Source: Methylocystis echinoides
GTDB lineage: Bacteria > Pseudomonadota > Alphaproteobacteria > Rhizobiales > Beijerinckiaceae
Reading direction: 5' to 3'
Assembly (NCBI RefSeq): GCF_027923385.1
Contig: NZ_BSEC01000001.1
Location: 1,128,501-1,192,500 of the forward strand
Length of the DNA stretch: 64,000 nucleotides
This document shows positions 15,808-25,000 of the stretch, piece after piece (position 1 is the stretch's first letter; each line of letters starts with the position of its first letter). Made by a program: the position numbers and the translations under genes. Under the pieces are notes generated by a model. It saw only the letters and a list, made by a program, of their open reading frames with translations, did no database searches and had not been told where the DNA came from.

Positions 15808-17001
15808 ATGCGGTTTTCCTCATCCGTAGCATTGGTTTGTGCATTAGTGGGGCTCGCCCCGGGGGCGGTCGGAACCGCATCTGCGCAAACCACGACGACG
15901 CCGACCTTTGTCATGAACTCGGTCGTGGCGACCTACAGGGCGGCCGGCAACGGCGCAACGGACGACACCGCAGCCTTCAACCGATGTCTCGACCCGGCGG
16001 TCAATACGACGCGCGTCTGCTGGGTGGAGAGTGGCAAGACCTATCTCGTCGGCAATGTCGTGATGAAGAGCGGCATGCGTCTTCAGGGCATGGGCATGGT
16101 CGACTACCCGGATCGCACAGCGCAACCGCTCGTGCCTTCGGGAACAGAAACCACGGTGCGTCCGATACTCAAGCTGAAAGCAGGCGGCACATATATTCTC
16201 GATGTCCGCACGCTGAGAGGCGCCGGAGCGGTTCACGGCGTGTTTCTGGATTGCGCCAATACGGCCAACACCTCGGGTATTTCGGGCGGCAGTTATCAGC
16301 TGACAGTCGACAGCGTCACCATCGTAAGGTGCGATACGGGTTTGGGCTCGAACGCCAATCTGACGGGGGAAGTCCACATCAGGAACAGCAGCTTTGGCTA
16401 CAACAATGTGGGCGTCCAGTGGATCGTCGATTCGTTCATATCTGACTCCGACTTCGCCAATAACCTCGGCAGCGGCGTGTATCTGGGAGGCGGCGGCAAC
16501 GCGAATCTCATCACGAACACCCGCTTCGAGTGGAACAATGGTTTCGGCGTCGACAGTTTCGGAAACTCCACGCTCAATGCGATTTCAAATTGCTTTTTCG
16601 ATCGGAACAAGCAGGCGGGAATCAGGGTCTATGGCGGGATCGGCTGGACGATTTCCAACTCGACCTTCCACGGGAATGCGGGGGGCGCGCCGGATTGGGA
16701 AAACGCCCAGATCGTCATCAACGAGTCCAAGAATATCTCCATCACAGGTGGCGTGAGCATCGCCTATGCGTCGATGACCGGCAGCGGCGTCGTCGGTCCG
16801 AAGGCCGTCGTCGCCTTCAGCGATTACGCCGGCCCGAGCAGCAACGTCACGATCTCGGGCATCATGACATCCGGTCAATACAGCGCGGCGAACATCAGCG
16901 GCGGCTATACGAGCGCCTCTCCGTTGAGGCTGGGCAAGGCGCCGGTCAAGCTGATCGTCAGGGGCGTTATTGGAACAGCCGATATCGGCACGACGCCCTG
17001 A
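15808..17001 (+). CDS. Secreted right-handed beta-helix (pectate-lyase-like) protein
   Basis: 397 residues from ATG 15808, which has GGAGG five bases upstream. A signal peptide (FSSSVALVCALVGLAPGAVG...ASA) is followed by a pectate-lyase-3-like opening (AGNGATDDTAAFNRCLD) and repeated Asn-rich coils (IRNSSFGYNNVG, FISDSDFANNLGSGVYLGG, TRFEWNNGFGVDSFGN, CFFDRNKQAGIRVYGG) of a right-handed beta-helix. Such proteins degrade or bind polysaccharides. No catalytic residues can be assigned with certainty. It is a single gene with its own promoter, flanked by unrelated genes, which fits an acquired accessory gene. Codon use looks slightly less GC-biased than in its neighbours; this was judged by eye only. 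Confidence 0.7.
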   Translation: MRFSSSVALVCALVGLAPGAVGTASAQTTTTPTFVMNSVVATYRAAGNGATDDTAAFNRCLDPAVNTTRVCWVESGKTYLVGNVVMKSGMRLQGMGMVDYPDRTAQPLVPSGTETTVRPILKLKAGGTYILDVRTLRGAGAVHGVFLDCANTANTSGISGGSYQLTVDSVTIVRCDTGLGSNANLTGEVHIRNSSFGYNNVGVQWIVDSFISDSDFANNLGSGVYLGGGGNANLITNTRFEWNNGFGVDSFGNSTLNAISNCFFDRNKQAGIRVYGGIGWTISNSTFHGNAGGAPDWENAQIVINESKNISITGGVSIAYASMTGSGVVGPKAVVAFSDYAGPSSNVTISGIMTSGQYSAANISGGYTSASPLRLGKAPVKLIVRGVIGTADIGTTP

Positions 17002-17255
17002 GGCAAACCGGCGACGGCCTGTCCATAAGGACCCCGGGGGCCTCGGTTTCCACCCCGCCACCGGGGCGCCCCCCCGCTCAGGCTGTTCGACCCGTTGTGG
17101 CGATTGGAGCGGGCATGCGTCGGCCGTGGCGGTTCCCGCGAGGCGGCCCTCGCGGCATTTTACGTCAAATTTTCGGGCTTTCGGGGTGCGGATATGCTAA
17201 TCCTGCCCGGCGCTGGAAGAATGGGCTCGACCCCCGCGCAACGGAACGCCTCCAA
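17002..17255. other. Intergenic region before the LysR gene
   Basis: 254 bases between the beta-helix gene and the LysR regulator. It contains very GC-rich stretches (around 17030-17080) and a weak AT-richer patch near 17155-17205 that may hold the LysR promoter. I see no gene, clear terminator or repeat in it. Confidence 0.4.
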
Positions 17256-18155
17256 GTGATCGACAAACTCGAATTCCTCATCACCGTCGCGAGCGAAAAA
17301 AGTTTTTCGCGCGCAGCGGAGCTGTGTGGCGTCACCCAGCCGACCCTTTCGGCTGGCATCAAGCAGCTCGAGGATTCGCTCGGTGTGCTGCTGGTCAATC
17401 GCTCCTCGCGATTCCACGGCCTCACCGCCGAGGGTGAGCGGGTGCTGGAATGGGCCAAGCGCATCGTCGGCGACGCCCGCGCCATGCGGCAGGAAGTGCG
17501 GACCCTGCGCGAGGGCCTGTGCGGCCAGCTCAAGATCGCCGTGATCCCGACGGCCGAGGGAATCGTTTCGGCGCTGACCACCCCCTATCGTGAAAAGCAC
17601 CCGCATGTGCGCTTCAAGGTGGTGTCCGCCTCCTCGACCGAGGTGCTGGCGATGCTGGACAATCTCGAGATCGACGCCGGAATCACCTATCTCGACAATG
17701 AGCCGCTCGGCCGGGTGCGCACCGTGCCGCTCTGCTCCGAGCGCTATCGCCTGTTGACGACCGCCGGCAATCCGCTCGGCGACCGCGACAAGGTCACCTG
17801 GGCGGAGGTCGGACGCATCGATCTGTGCCTCCTGACCCCCGACATGCAGAACCGGCGGATTGTCGAGCGACTCATTGGCGCAGGCGGACCTGAGTTGGCG
17901 CCGATCCTGGAATCGAACTCGGTCATCCTGCTCTACGATCATGTGAAATCCGGCCGCTGGGCCACCATCCTGCCGGAAAAGCTCGCAAAAACAATGGGCG
18001 CCGAGCCGCCGCTGCGTTCCATTCCGATCGTCGAGCCGGAGGCCGGCTACGAGATCGGCCTGGTTGCGCCGCAGCGCGACCCCGTCATTCCGCTTGTGGC
18101 GGCGCTCGTTTCGGAGGCAAAGGCGCTCGCCGAAAGCGGCGCATTGGGCGATTGA
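17256..18155 (+). CDS. LysR-type regulator, probably of the fds operon
   Basis: 299 residues from GTG 17256. The winged helix-turn-helix is near the N-terminus (FLITVASEKSFSRAAELCGVTQPTLSAGIKQLEDSLGVLLVNR, with the recognition helix at TQPTLSAGIKQ). The effector domain follows (LKIAVIPTAEG ... AGITYLDN). LysR regulators such as FdsR next to fds operons are known in other bacteria. Here the gene lies directly upstream of fdsG on the same strand. An ATAG-N7-CTAT box overlaps its stop codon. Regulation of fds by formate or related signals is inferred. Confidence 0.85.
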   Translation: MIDKLEFLITVASEKSFSRAAELCGVTQPTLSAGIKQLEDSLGVLLVNRSSRFHGLTAEGERVLEWAKRIVGDARAMRQEVRTLREGLCGQLKIAVIPTAEGIVSALTTPYREKHPHVRFKVVSASSTEVLAMLDNLEIDAGITYLDNEPLGRVRTVPLCSERYRLLTTAGNPLGDRDKVTWAEVGRIDLCLLTPDMQNRRIVERLIGAGGPELAPILESNSVILLYDHVKSGRWATILPEKLAKTMGAEPPLRSIPIVEPEAGYEIGLVAPQRDPVIPLVAALVSEAKALAESGALGD

Positions 18156-18170
18156 TAGGCAAGGCCTATC
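18154..18170. promoter_or_regulatory. Candidate LysR binding box upstream of fdsG
   Basis: Perfect inverted repeat GATAGGC-AAG-GCCTATC. It contains T-N11-A inside ATAG-N7-CTAT, the classic LysR-type box. It overlaps the regulator's own stop codon and ends 112 bases before the fdsG start, a plausible distance for an activator site. Confidence 0.5.
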
Positions 18171-18282
18171 GCGCAACGGCCGCGACGCTATTGATCAGGA
18201 CCCGGATTTCCGGCACTCTCTTCGGAACAAAACCAATCAAGGGCGCTTGTCTTGAGCCTGACGCCCAAAAGCGAGGGAAGAA

Positions 18283-18759
18283 ATGGCTGGCGCTGCTCCT
18301 TATAGCGACGAGCGGGCGCGGGAGATCATTGCGGCTCATATGAGCCTCGAAGGACCTGCACTCCCCATTTTACATGCGCTCCAGGCCGAATTCGGACATG
18401 TTCCCGAATCCGCGGTCAAGGAAATGGCGCAGGCGCTGAATATCAGCCGCGCCGAAATGCATGGCGTCGTCACTTTTTATCATGACTTCCATACGTCGCC
18501 GCACGGACGCCACACCCTCAAGATCTGCCGCGCCGAATCGTGCCAGTCGATGGGCGCCGAGAAGCAGGCGAACGATTTCCTGGCCCGCCACAAGCTGGAA
18601 TGGGGCCAGACGACGCCCGATGGCTCCCTGACGGTCGAGCCGGTCTATTGCCTGGGCCTTTGCGCGCACAGCCCCGCCGCTCTTTACGACAATGAACCGG
18701 TTGGCGTGGTCGACGGTGAGACGCTCGACGCTTTCGTCGAGGAGGCGAAGGGCAAATGA
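18283..18759 (+). CDS. fdsG: NAD-dependent formate dehydrogenase gamma subunit
   Basis: 158 residues, start ATG 18283 behind GAGGGA. It resembles the 24-kDa (NuoE) subunit of complex I, carrying one [2Fe-2S] cluster in the diaphorase part of soluble formate dehydrogenase. The ligand regions are CRAESCQSMGA and CLGLCAHSPAALYDNEPVG. The N-terminal LPILHALQAEFGHVPESAV is typical. Its stop overlaps the start of fdsB (ATGA). It is the first gene of the fds operon. Confidence 0.95.
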   Translation: MAGAAPYSDERAREIIAAHMSLEGPALPILHALQAEFGHVPESAVKEMAQALNISRAEMHGVVTFYHDFHTSPHGRHTLKICRAESCQSMGAEKQANDFLARHKLEWGQTTPDGSLTVEPVYCLGLCAHSPAALYDNEPVGVVDGETLDAFVEEAKGK

Positions 18760-20306
18760 CGAAGATTTACATTCCGCTGGACATGGCCGCCGTGGCGATG
18801 GGCGCCGACCGCCTCGCCGTCGCCGTCGCCAAGGAAGCCGCCGCCCGTGGGCAGCAGGTCGAGATCGTCCGCAACGGCTCGCGCGGCATGCTGTGGCTGG
18901 AGCCGCTGATCGAGGTCGAGACGCCGGCCGGCCGCGTCGGTTATGGCCCGGCCAAGGTCAAGGATGTCGCCTCGCTGTTCGACGCCGGCTTCCTCACTGG
19001 CGGCGCCCATGCGCTGAACATCGGGGTCGTCGACGAACACCCCTGGATGAAGCGCCAGAACCGCGTCACCTTCGTGCGCTGCGGCGTCATCGACCCGCTG
19101 TCGGTTCCCGAATATGAGGCCCATGACGGCTTCAAGGGCCTGAAGCGCGCCTTCGAGATCGGCGCCCCGGCCGTCGTCGAGGAAGTCACCAAATCGGGTC
19201 TGCGCGGCCGCGGCGGCGCGGGCTTCCCGACCGGCATCAAATGGAAGACCGTGGCCGATTGCGCGCCCGGCCAGAAATATGTCGTCGTCAACGCCGACGA
19301 GGGCGACTCCGGCACCTTCGCCGATCGCATGATCATGGAGGGCGATCCGCTCTCGCTGATCGAGGGCATGGCCATCTGCGGCTACGCCGTCGGCGCCTCC
19401 AAGGGCTACGTCTATCTGCGCTCGGAATATCCGGTCGTCGTCAAGGTCTTCCAGGCGGCAATCGAGAAAGCGCATGAAGCGGGCTGGCTCGGCAAAAACA
19501 TCAAGGGCTCGGGCTTCGATTTCGACGTCGAGTTGCGCATCGGCGCCGGCGCCTATGTCTGCGGCGAGGAGACCTCGCTGCTCGAGAGCCTCGAGGGCAA
19601 GCGCGGCATCGTGCGCGCCAAGCCGCCGCTGCCGGCCCATGTCGGCCTGTTCGGCAAGCCCACCGTGATCAACAACGTGTTGTCGATGGCGACCGTTCCG
19701 ATGATCCTCGAAAAGGGCGCCAAGCATTACGCCGATCTCGGCGTCGGCCGCTCGCGCGGCACCATGCCGCTCCAGATCGCCGGCAATGTGAAATTCGGCG
19801 GCCTCTTCGAGACCGACTTCGGCATTCCGCTCGGCGTGATTGTCAACGACATCGCCGGCGGCACCCGCACCGGGCGTCCGGTCAAGGCGGTTCAGGTCGG
19901 CGGTCCGCTCGGCGCTTACGTGCCCGTGTCGCTTTTCGACCTTCCGATCGATTATGAAGCTTTCGCGGCAAAGGACAGCCTGATCGGCCACGGCGGTCTC
20001 GTCGTGTTCGACGACACGGCGGACATGCTGTGGATGGCGCGCTTCGGCATGGAGTTCTGCGCCATCGAAAGCTGTGGAAAATGCACGCCTTGCCGCATCG
20101 GGTCGACCCGCGGCGTCGAGACGATCGACAAGATTCGCAATGGTCAGGACGTCGAGAAGAACATCGAGCTTCTCAAGGACCTCTGCCACACGATGAAATT
20201 TGGCTCATTGTGTGCATTGGGCGGTTTCGCGCCATATCCGGTCGAAAGCGCACTTCGTCATTTCCCCGAGGACTTCCGCAAGCCGGCCCTTGAAGCCGCC
20301 GAGTGA
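18756..20306 (+). CDS. fdsB: NAD-dependent formate dehydrogenase beta subunit
   Basis: 516 residues. NuoF-like diaphorase subunit that holds FMN, binds NAD and carries one [4Fe-4S] cluster. An N-terminal thioredoxin-like part (residues 1-110) precedes GRGGAGFPTGIKWK (FMN/NADH fold), the ADEGDSGTFADR and GAYVCGEETSLLESLEG segments, and the cluster motif ESCGKCTPCRIGSTRG. Electrons from formate pass through FdsA to this subunit and on to NAD. It overlaps fdsG by four bases and is followed by fdsA after ten bases. Confidence 0.95.
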   Translation: MTKIYIPLDMAAVAMGADRLAVAVAKEAAARGQQVEIVRNGSRGMLWLEPLIEVETPAGRVGYGPAKVKDVASLFDAGFLTGGAHALNIGVVDEHPWMKRQNRVTFVRCGVIDPLSVPEYEAHDGFKGLKRAFEIGAPAVVEEVTKSGLRGRGGAGFPTGIKWKTVADCAPGQKYVVVNADEGDSGTFADRMIMEGDPLSLIEGMAICGYAVGASKGYVYLRSEYPVVVKVFQAAIEKAHEAGWLGKNIKGSGFDFDVELRIGAGAYVCGEETSLLESLEGKRGIVRAKPPLPAHVGLFGKPTVINNVLSMATVPMILEKGAKHYADLGVGRSRGTMPLQIAGNVKFGGLFETDFGIPLGVIVNDIAGGTRTGRPVKAVQVGGPLGAYVPVSLFDLPIDYEAFAAKDSLIGHGGLVVFDDTADMLWMARFGMEFCAIESCGKCTPCRIGSTRGVETIDKIRNGQDVEKNIELLKDLCHTMKFGSLCALGGFAPYPVESALRHFPEDFRKPALEAAE

Positions 20307-20316
20307 GGTAGCCGCC

Positions 20317-23196
20317 ATGACGCTTATTAAAGAGACAGATTACGGGACGCCCGCCTCCAAATCCGAGGACATGGTCACACTGACCATCGACGGCAAGAGC
20401 GTGACGGTTCCCGCGGGCACGTCGATCATGCGGGCGGCGATGGAGGCCGGGACGGAGATCCCGAAGCTCTGCGCCACCGACAGCATCAAGGCCTTCGGCT
20501 CCTGCCGCCTGTGCGTGATCGAGGTCGAGGGCCGCTACGGCACGCCGGCGTCCTGCACCACGCCGGTCGCGCACGGCATCGCCGTCAAGACGCAAACCCC
20601 GCGTCTGGCCGCCATCCGCCGCGGCGTGATGGAGCTCTATATCTCCGACCATCCGCTCGACTGTCTGACCTGCGCGGCCAATGGCGACTGCGAATTGCAG
20701 GACATGGCCGGCGCAGTGGGCCTGCGCGACGTGCGCTATGGCTATGACGGCGCGAACCATGTGTTCGCCCGCAACAACGGCGAGGCGAATTTCGACTGGA
20801 AGCCGAAGGACGAGTCGAACCCCTATTTCACCTACGACCCGTCGAAGTGCATCGTCTGTAACCGCTGCGTGCGCGCCTGCGAGGAAGTTCAGGGCACCTT
20901 CGCACTGACGATTTCGGGCCGCGGCTTCGATTCTCGCGTTTCGCCCGGCATGGACGAAGCCTTCATGGAGTCGGAATGCGTCTCCTGCGGCGCCTGCGTG
21001 CAGGCCTGCCCGACGGCGACGCTGACCGAGAAGTCGGTCATCGAGATCGGCCAGCCGGAACATTCGGAAATCACGACCTGCGCTTATTGCGGCGTCGGCT
21101 GCACCTTCAAGGCGGAGATGCGCGGCGAGGAAGTCGTCCGCATGGTGCCCTGGAAGGACGGCAAGGCCAATCACGGCCATAGCTGCATCAAGGGCCGTTT
21201 CGCCTATGGCTACGCCCATCACGGCGACCGCATCCTCGATCCGATGATCCGCGAATCGATCGACCAGCCGTGGCGGGTCGTGTCCTGGGACGAGGCGCTG
21301 ACCTTCGCCGCCGACCGCCTGAATGCGGTTCAGGCGAAATATGGCAAGGGCTCGGTGGGCGCGATCACCTCCTCGCGCTGCTCGAACGAAGAGACCTATC
21401 TCGTTCAGAAGCTGGTGCGCGCCGGTTTCGGCAATAATAACGTCGACACCTGCGCCCGCGTCTGCCACTCGCCCACGGGCTATGGCCTCAATCAGGCCTT
21501 CGGCACCTCGGCCGGCACGCAGGACTTCGACTCGGTCGACGAGGCGGACGTCATTCTCGTCATCGGCGCCAATCCGACCGACGCCCATCCGGTGTTCGGC
21601 TCGCGCATGAAGGCGCGGCTGCGCGAGGGCGCGCGGCTGATCGTCGTCGATCCGCGCCGCATCGATCTGGTGAAGTCGCCGCACGTTCAGGCGGATTACC
21701 ACCTCGCGCTCAAGCCCGGCACCAATGTCGCGATGGTCACGGCGCTGGCCCATGTCATCGTCAAGGAAGGCCTCGTCAACGAATCCTTCGTGCGCCATCG
21801 CTGCGACTGGGACGAGTTCCAGGCCTGGGCCGAATTCGTCGCGCTCGACCGCAACAGCCCCGAGGCGCTCGAATCCGTCACCGGCGTTCCGGCCGCGGAC
21901 GTTCGCGCCGCCGCCCGGCTCTATGCGACCGGCGGCAATGCGGCCATCTACTACGGCCTCGGCGTCACTGAGCACGCTCAGGGCTCGACCACGGTCATGG
22001 GCATCGCCAATCTCGCCATGGCGACCGGCAATCTCGGTCGTCGCGGCGTCGGCGTGAACCCGCTGCGCGGCCAGAACAATGTGCAGGGCTCCTGCGACAT
22101 GGGGTCGTTCCCCCATGAGCTGCCGGGCTATCAGCACATTTCCGGCGCCGCGGCGCGCGAGGTGTTCGAGGCGGACTGGGGCGTGAAGCTCGACCCCGAG
22201 CCCGGCCTCCGCATCCCGAACATGTTCGACGCGGCGATCGAGGGCCGGTTCAAGGGCCTCTATCTGCAGGGCGAGGACATTCTCCAGTCCGATCCCGACA
22301 CGCGCCATGTCTCCGCCGCGCTGGAGAACATGGAAATCGTGATCGTGCAGGACCTGTTCCTGGTGGAGTCGGCGCATTACGCGCATGTCTTCCTGCCGGG
22401 CTCCTCCTTCCTCGAGAAGGACGGCACCTTCACCAACGCCGAGCGCCGCATTCAGCGCATCCGCAAGGTGATGACGCCGAAGAACGGCTATGGCGACTGG
22501 GAGATCACCCAGCTTCTCGCCAAGAAGCTCGGCATGGGCTGGAACTACCACAACCCGTCCGAGATCATGGACGAGATCGCGCGCCTGACGCCGTCGTTCC
22601 GCAACGTCTCCTACGAGAAGCTCGACGAAGTGGGCTCCGTGCAGTGGCCGTGCAACGACGACGCGCCGGACGGCATGCCGATCATGCACATCGAGGGCTT
22701 CGCGCGCGGCAAGGGCAAGTTCGTCATCACCGAATATGTGCCTACCGACGAGAAGGTGGGCCCGCGCTTCCCGCTGCTGCTGACGACCGGCCGAATCCTG
22801 TCTCAGTACAACGTGGGCGCGCAGACCCGTCGCACGGAAAACAGCCGCTGGCACGAGGAAGACGTGCTGGAAATCCATCCGCATGATGCGGAGGAGCGCG
22901 GTGTCCTCCACGGCGACTGGGTGAAGGTGGCGAGCCGCGCCGGCGAGACGACGCTGCGCGCGCAGATCACCGATCGCGTGGCGCCGGGCGTGGTCTACAC
23001 GACCTTCCATCACCCGCTGTGCAACACCAATGTGGTGACCACCGACAATTCGGACTGGGCGACCAATTGTCCGGAATACAAGGTGACGGCCGTTCAGATC
23101 GCCAAGAGCAACGGCCCCACCGACTTCCAGGAGAAGTATCGCGAACTCTCCGAGCAGGCTCGGCGGATCGCGACCACGATCGACGCGGCGGAATGA
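20317..23196 (+). CDS. fdsA: NAD-dependent formate dehydrogenase catalytic alpha subunit
   Basis: 959 residues from ATG 20317, the normal FdsA length; the frame upstream of this is only fdsB read out of frame. The N-terminus has a plant-ferredoxin-like [2Fe-2S] site and a His-Cys3 region (DHPLDCLTCAANGDC). Two [4Fe-4S] motifs follow (CIVCNRCVRAC, CVSCGACVQAC), then the cluster CAYCGVGC at the head of the molybdopterin domain. The catalytic site is ARVCHSPT with Cys383, cysteine rather than selenocysteine. The C-terminal molybdopterin-binding domain (TGRILSQYNVGAQTRRT, YTTFHHP) is complete. It oxidises formate to CO2 in the cytoplasm, the last step of C1 oxidation in methylotrophs. Confidence 0.96.
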   Translation: MTLIKETDYGTPASKSEDMVTLTIDGKSVTVPAGTSIMRAAMEAGTEIPKLCATDSIKAFGSCRLCVIEVEGRYGTPASCTTPVAHGIAVKTQTPRLAAIRRGVMELYISDHPLDCLTCAANGDCELQDMAGAVGLRDVRYGYDGANHVFARNNGEANFDWKPKDESNPYFTYDPSKCIVCNRCVRACEEVQGTFALTISGRGFDSRVSPGMDEAFMESECVSCGACVQACPTATLTEKSVIEIGQPEHSEITTCAYCGVGCTFKAEMRGEEVVRMVPWKDGKANHGHSCIKGRFAYGYAHHGDRILDPMIRESIDQPWRVVSWDEALTFAADRLNAVQAKYGKGSVGAITSSRCSNEETYLVQKLVRAGFGNNNVDTCARVCHSPTGYGLNQAFGTSAGTQDFDSVDEADVILVIGANPTDAHPVFGSRMKARLREGARLIVVDPRRIDLVKSPHVQADYHLALKPGTNVAMVTALAHVIVKEGLVNESFVRHRCDWDEFQAWAEFVALDRNSPEALESVTGVPAADVRAAARLYATGGNAAIYYGLGVTEHAQGSTTVMGIANLAMATGNLGRRGVGVNPLRGQNNVQGSCDMGSFPHELPGYQHISGAAAREVFEADWGVKLDPEPGLRIPNMFDAAIEGRFKGLYLQGEDILQSDPDTRHVSAALENMEIVIVQDLFLVESAHYAHVFLPGSSFLEKDGTFTNAERRIQRIRKVMTPKNGYGDWEITQLLAKKLGMGWNYHNPSEIMDEIARLTPSFRNVSYEKLDEVGSVQWPCNDDAPDGMPIMHIEGFARGKGKFVITEYVPTDEKVGPRFPLLLTTGRILSQYNVGAQTRRTENSRWHEEDVLEIHPHDAEERGVLHGDWVKVASRAGETTLRAQITDRVAPGVVYTTFHHPLCNTNVVTTDNSDWATNCPEYKVTAVQIAKSNGPTDFQEKYRELSEQARRIATTIDAAE

Positions 23197-24020
23197 TCGA
23201 CAAACCGTCGCCGACTCTACGAGTGGATTGCCTGGCGCGCCGTCACGATGTGACGGCGCGCTCTTCACGCGTGATCCCCGAAGAGACGCCGATCGCCTTC
23301 ACCTATGGCGGCTCCACCCATGCGGTGATGATGGCGACGCCAGCGGATCTCGAGGATTTCGCCGTTGGATTCGCCCTCACCGAGGGGCTGGTCGACCGGC
23401 TGGACGACGCCGGCGAAGTGGAGGTCGTCGCGTCCGAGCTCGGCCTCGAACTCCGCACCTGGCTCGGCGGCGACCGCCAGGAGGCCTATGCGGCGCGCAA
23501 GCGCTCCATGGCGGGACCGACCGGCTGTGGGTTGTGTGGCGTCGAGAGCCTTGAAGCGGCGACGCGCGCGCTGCCGACGCTCGATAATGCCTTGACGGTG
23601 AGCGCAGAGGGGCTGATCGAGGCGATGGACCGCATGCCCGCCGAACAGACCATCAACCAGGAGACGCGCGCCGTCCATGCGGCCGCCTTCTGGAACCCGG
23701 CTTCCGGCGCGCTGATCGTCCGCGAGGACGTTGGTCGCCATAACGCGCTCGACAAGCTTGCCGGCGCGCTGGCGCGTCAGGGGCTCGCGGCGTCACAGGG
23801 CGTCGTGCTGATGACGAGCCGCGTCTCGGTCGAGCTCGTGCAGAAAGCCGCCCGCATCGGCGCGCCCATCATCGCCGCTGTTTCGGCCCCCACCGCATTA
23901 GCGGTTCGCAACGCCGAAAAATGCGGTATGACGCTCGTGGCCGTGATGCGGGGCCGCGACTTCGAAGTCTTCACCCATCCAGGACGCATCCTCGAACAGG
24001 TTTCCGCTCATGTCGCATAA
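23193..24020 (+). CDS. fdsC: Formate dehydrogenase sulfur-transfer accessory protein (FdhD-type)
   Basis: 275 residues from ATG 23193, overlapping the fdsA stop. The pair of cysteines in GPTGCGLCGVESLE (around residues 110-116) and the C-terminal FEVFTHPGRI are FdhD/FdsC hallmarks. The protein binds the molybdenum cofactor and passes sulfur to it before insertion into FdsA. Its end overlaps fdsD by 11 bases. This fourth position matches other fdsGBACD operons. Confidence 0.95.
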   Translation: MIDKPSPTLRVDCLARRHDVTARSSRVIPEETPIAFTYGGSTHAVMMATPADLEDFAVGFALTEGLVDRLDDAGEVEVVASELGLELRTWLGGDRQEAYAARKRSMAGPTGCGLCGVESLEAATRALPTLDNALTVSAEGLIEAMDRMPAEQTINQETRAVHAAAFWNPASGALIVREDVGRHNALDKLAGALARQGLAASQGVVLMTSRVSVELVQKAARIGAPIIAAVSAPTALAVRNAEKCGMTLVAVMRGRDFEVFTHPGRILEQVSAHVA

Positions 24021-24243
24021 TTCAGTTGAGAAGCTCGTGAAAATGGCCAATCAGATCGGCGATTTCTTCGGCGCGCAGAAGATTGGCGCCGCGTCCGGCA
24101 TGGCGGAGCATTTGCGCAAGTTCTGGGCTCCCCATATGCGCGAGGCGATCAGCGAGCATGTGCAGCATGGCGGCGACGGCCTCAGCCCGATCGCCATCGA
24201 GGCGATCAAGCTTCTCGCCGCGGAGAAGAAGGGCGCAGCCTGA
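24010..24243 (+). CDS. fdsD: Formate dehydrogenase delta subunit
   Basis: 77 residues. FdsD family pattern: VEKLVKMANQIGDFF near the start, HLRKFWAPHMREAI in the middle and SPIAIEAIKLL near the end. It is a small accessory subunit needed for the assembly or stability of the FdsABG complex. It starts inside the end of fdsC. No clear terminator hairpin follows in the 128-base gap to the next gene. Confidence 0.93.
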   Translation: MSHNSVEKLVKMANQIGDFFGAQKIGAASGMAEHLRKFWAPHMREAISEHVQHGGDGLSPIAIEAIKLLAAEKKGAA

Positions 24244-24371
24244 CGCGCGTCCCCGCCTGTCCCCACAAAGCCCCCTGGCGCCGCCGGTTCACACGGCCAC
24301 GTCTCCTTCTGGCGAAAGCCTGGACGCAACGCGTGGGCCACGCGCAAGCAATGACAATCGAGAGCCTGTAA

Positions 24372-24881
24372 ATGACTGACGCAATCTGCCCCTGCCGCGT
24401 GATCGACACGGACAAACGCGGCTACGCCGATTGCTGCAAGCCTTATCTCGAGGAGGGCAAGGCGCCGCCGACGGCGGAGGCGCTCATGCGCTCCCGCTAT
24501 ACGGCGTTTACACATGGCGACATCGATTATCTCGAAGACACGCTCGCGCCCGACGCGCGCGACGACTTCGACAAGAAGGCCATTACGCACTGGGCCAAAC
24601 AGTCGGAGTGGCTCGGGCTCGAGCTGCTCTCGACCGAAGAGGGGCGGGAGGGCGACGCAGCCGGCTATGTCGAGTTCATCGCCCATTTCAATCATGAGGG
24701 CGAACGTTATGCGCATCGCGAGCGCTCGCTGTTTCGCAAGCTCGACGGCCGCTGGTATTTTCAGGAAGAAGCCAACCGCAAGAACCAGCCGATCGTGAAA
24801 GGACCGCAGCCCGGCCGAAACGACCCGTGCCCCTGCGGCTCAGGCAAGAAATTCAAAAAATGCTGTGGCGCAGCCGCCTGA
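24372..24881 (+). CDS. YchJ-like SEC-C motif protein (UPF0225)
   Basis: 169 residues. The N-terminal CPCR...[10 protein letters not shown] motif and the [23 protein letters not shown] block are the YchJ/UPF0225 pattern. The C-terminus ends in a SEC-C zinc motif ([18 protein letters not shown]). The middle is an NTF2-like fold. Function unknown; the SEC-C tail may link it to ribosomes or SecB. It stands alone between the fds operon and the flagellar genes. Confidence 0.88.
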   Translation: MTDAICPCRVIDTDKRGYADCCKPYLEEGKAPPTAEALMRSRYTAFTHGDIDYLEDTLAPDARDDFDKKAITHWAKQSEWLGLELLSTEEGREGDAAGYVEFIAHFNHEGERYAHRERSLFRKLDGRWYFQEEANRKNQPIVKGPQPGRNDPCPCGSGKKFKKCCGAAA

Positions 24882-25000
24882 GGCCTGGCTGTTAAGTCAT
24901 CATTAAGCGCGTTCGGGCATTATCCTTTCCATTGTCGCGGCTTCAGCTAAGGTTTGGCCGTCGACGCTGTGCAGCGCGAGAAGCGTTTCCAGTCGACAGT
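24882..25000. other. Promoter-bearing gap before the first flagellin leader
   Basis: 119 bases with an AT-richer patch (TTAAGTCATCATTAAG at about 24893-24908) upstream of the structured flagellin leader. A flagellar sigma-factor promoter is expected here, but I cannot assign its boxes with confidence. Confidence 0.35.

Noticed and set aside
20173..23268. Very long open frame (about 1031 codons) on the minus strand across fdsA
   Set aside because: It mirrors the codons of fdsA, has no family similarity and is a known effect of high GC content; fdsA on the plus strand has full domain support.
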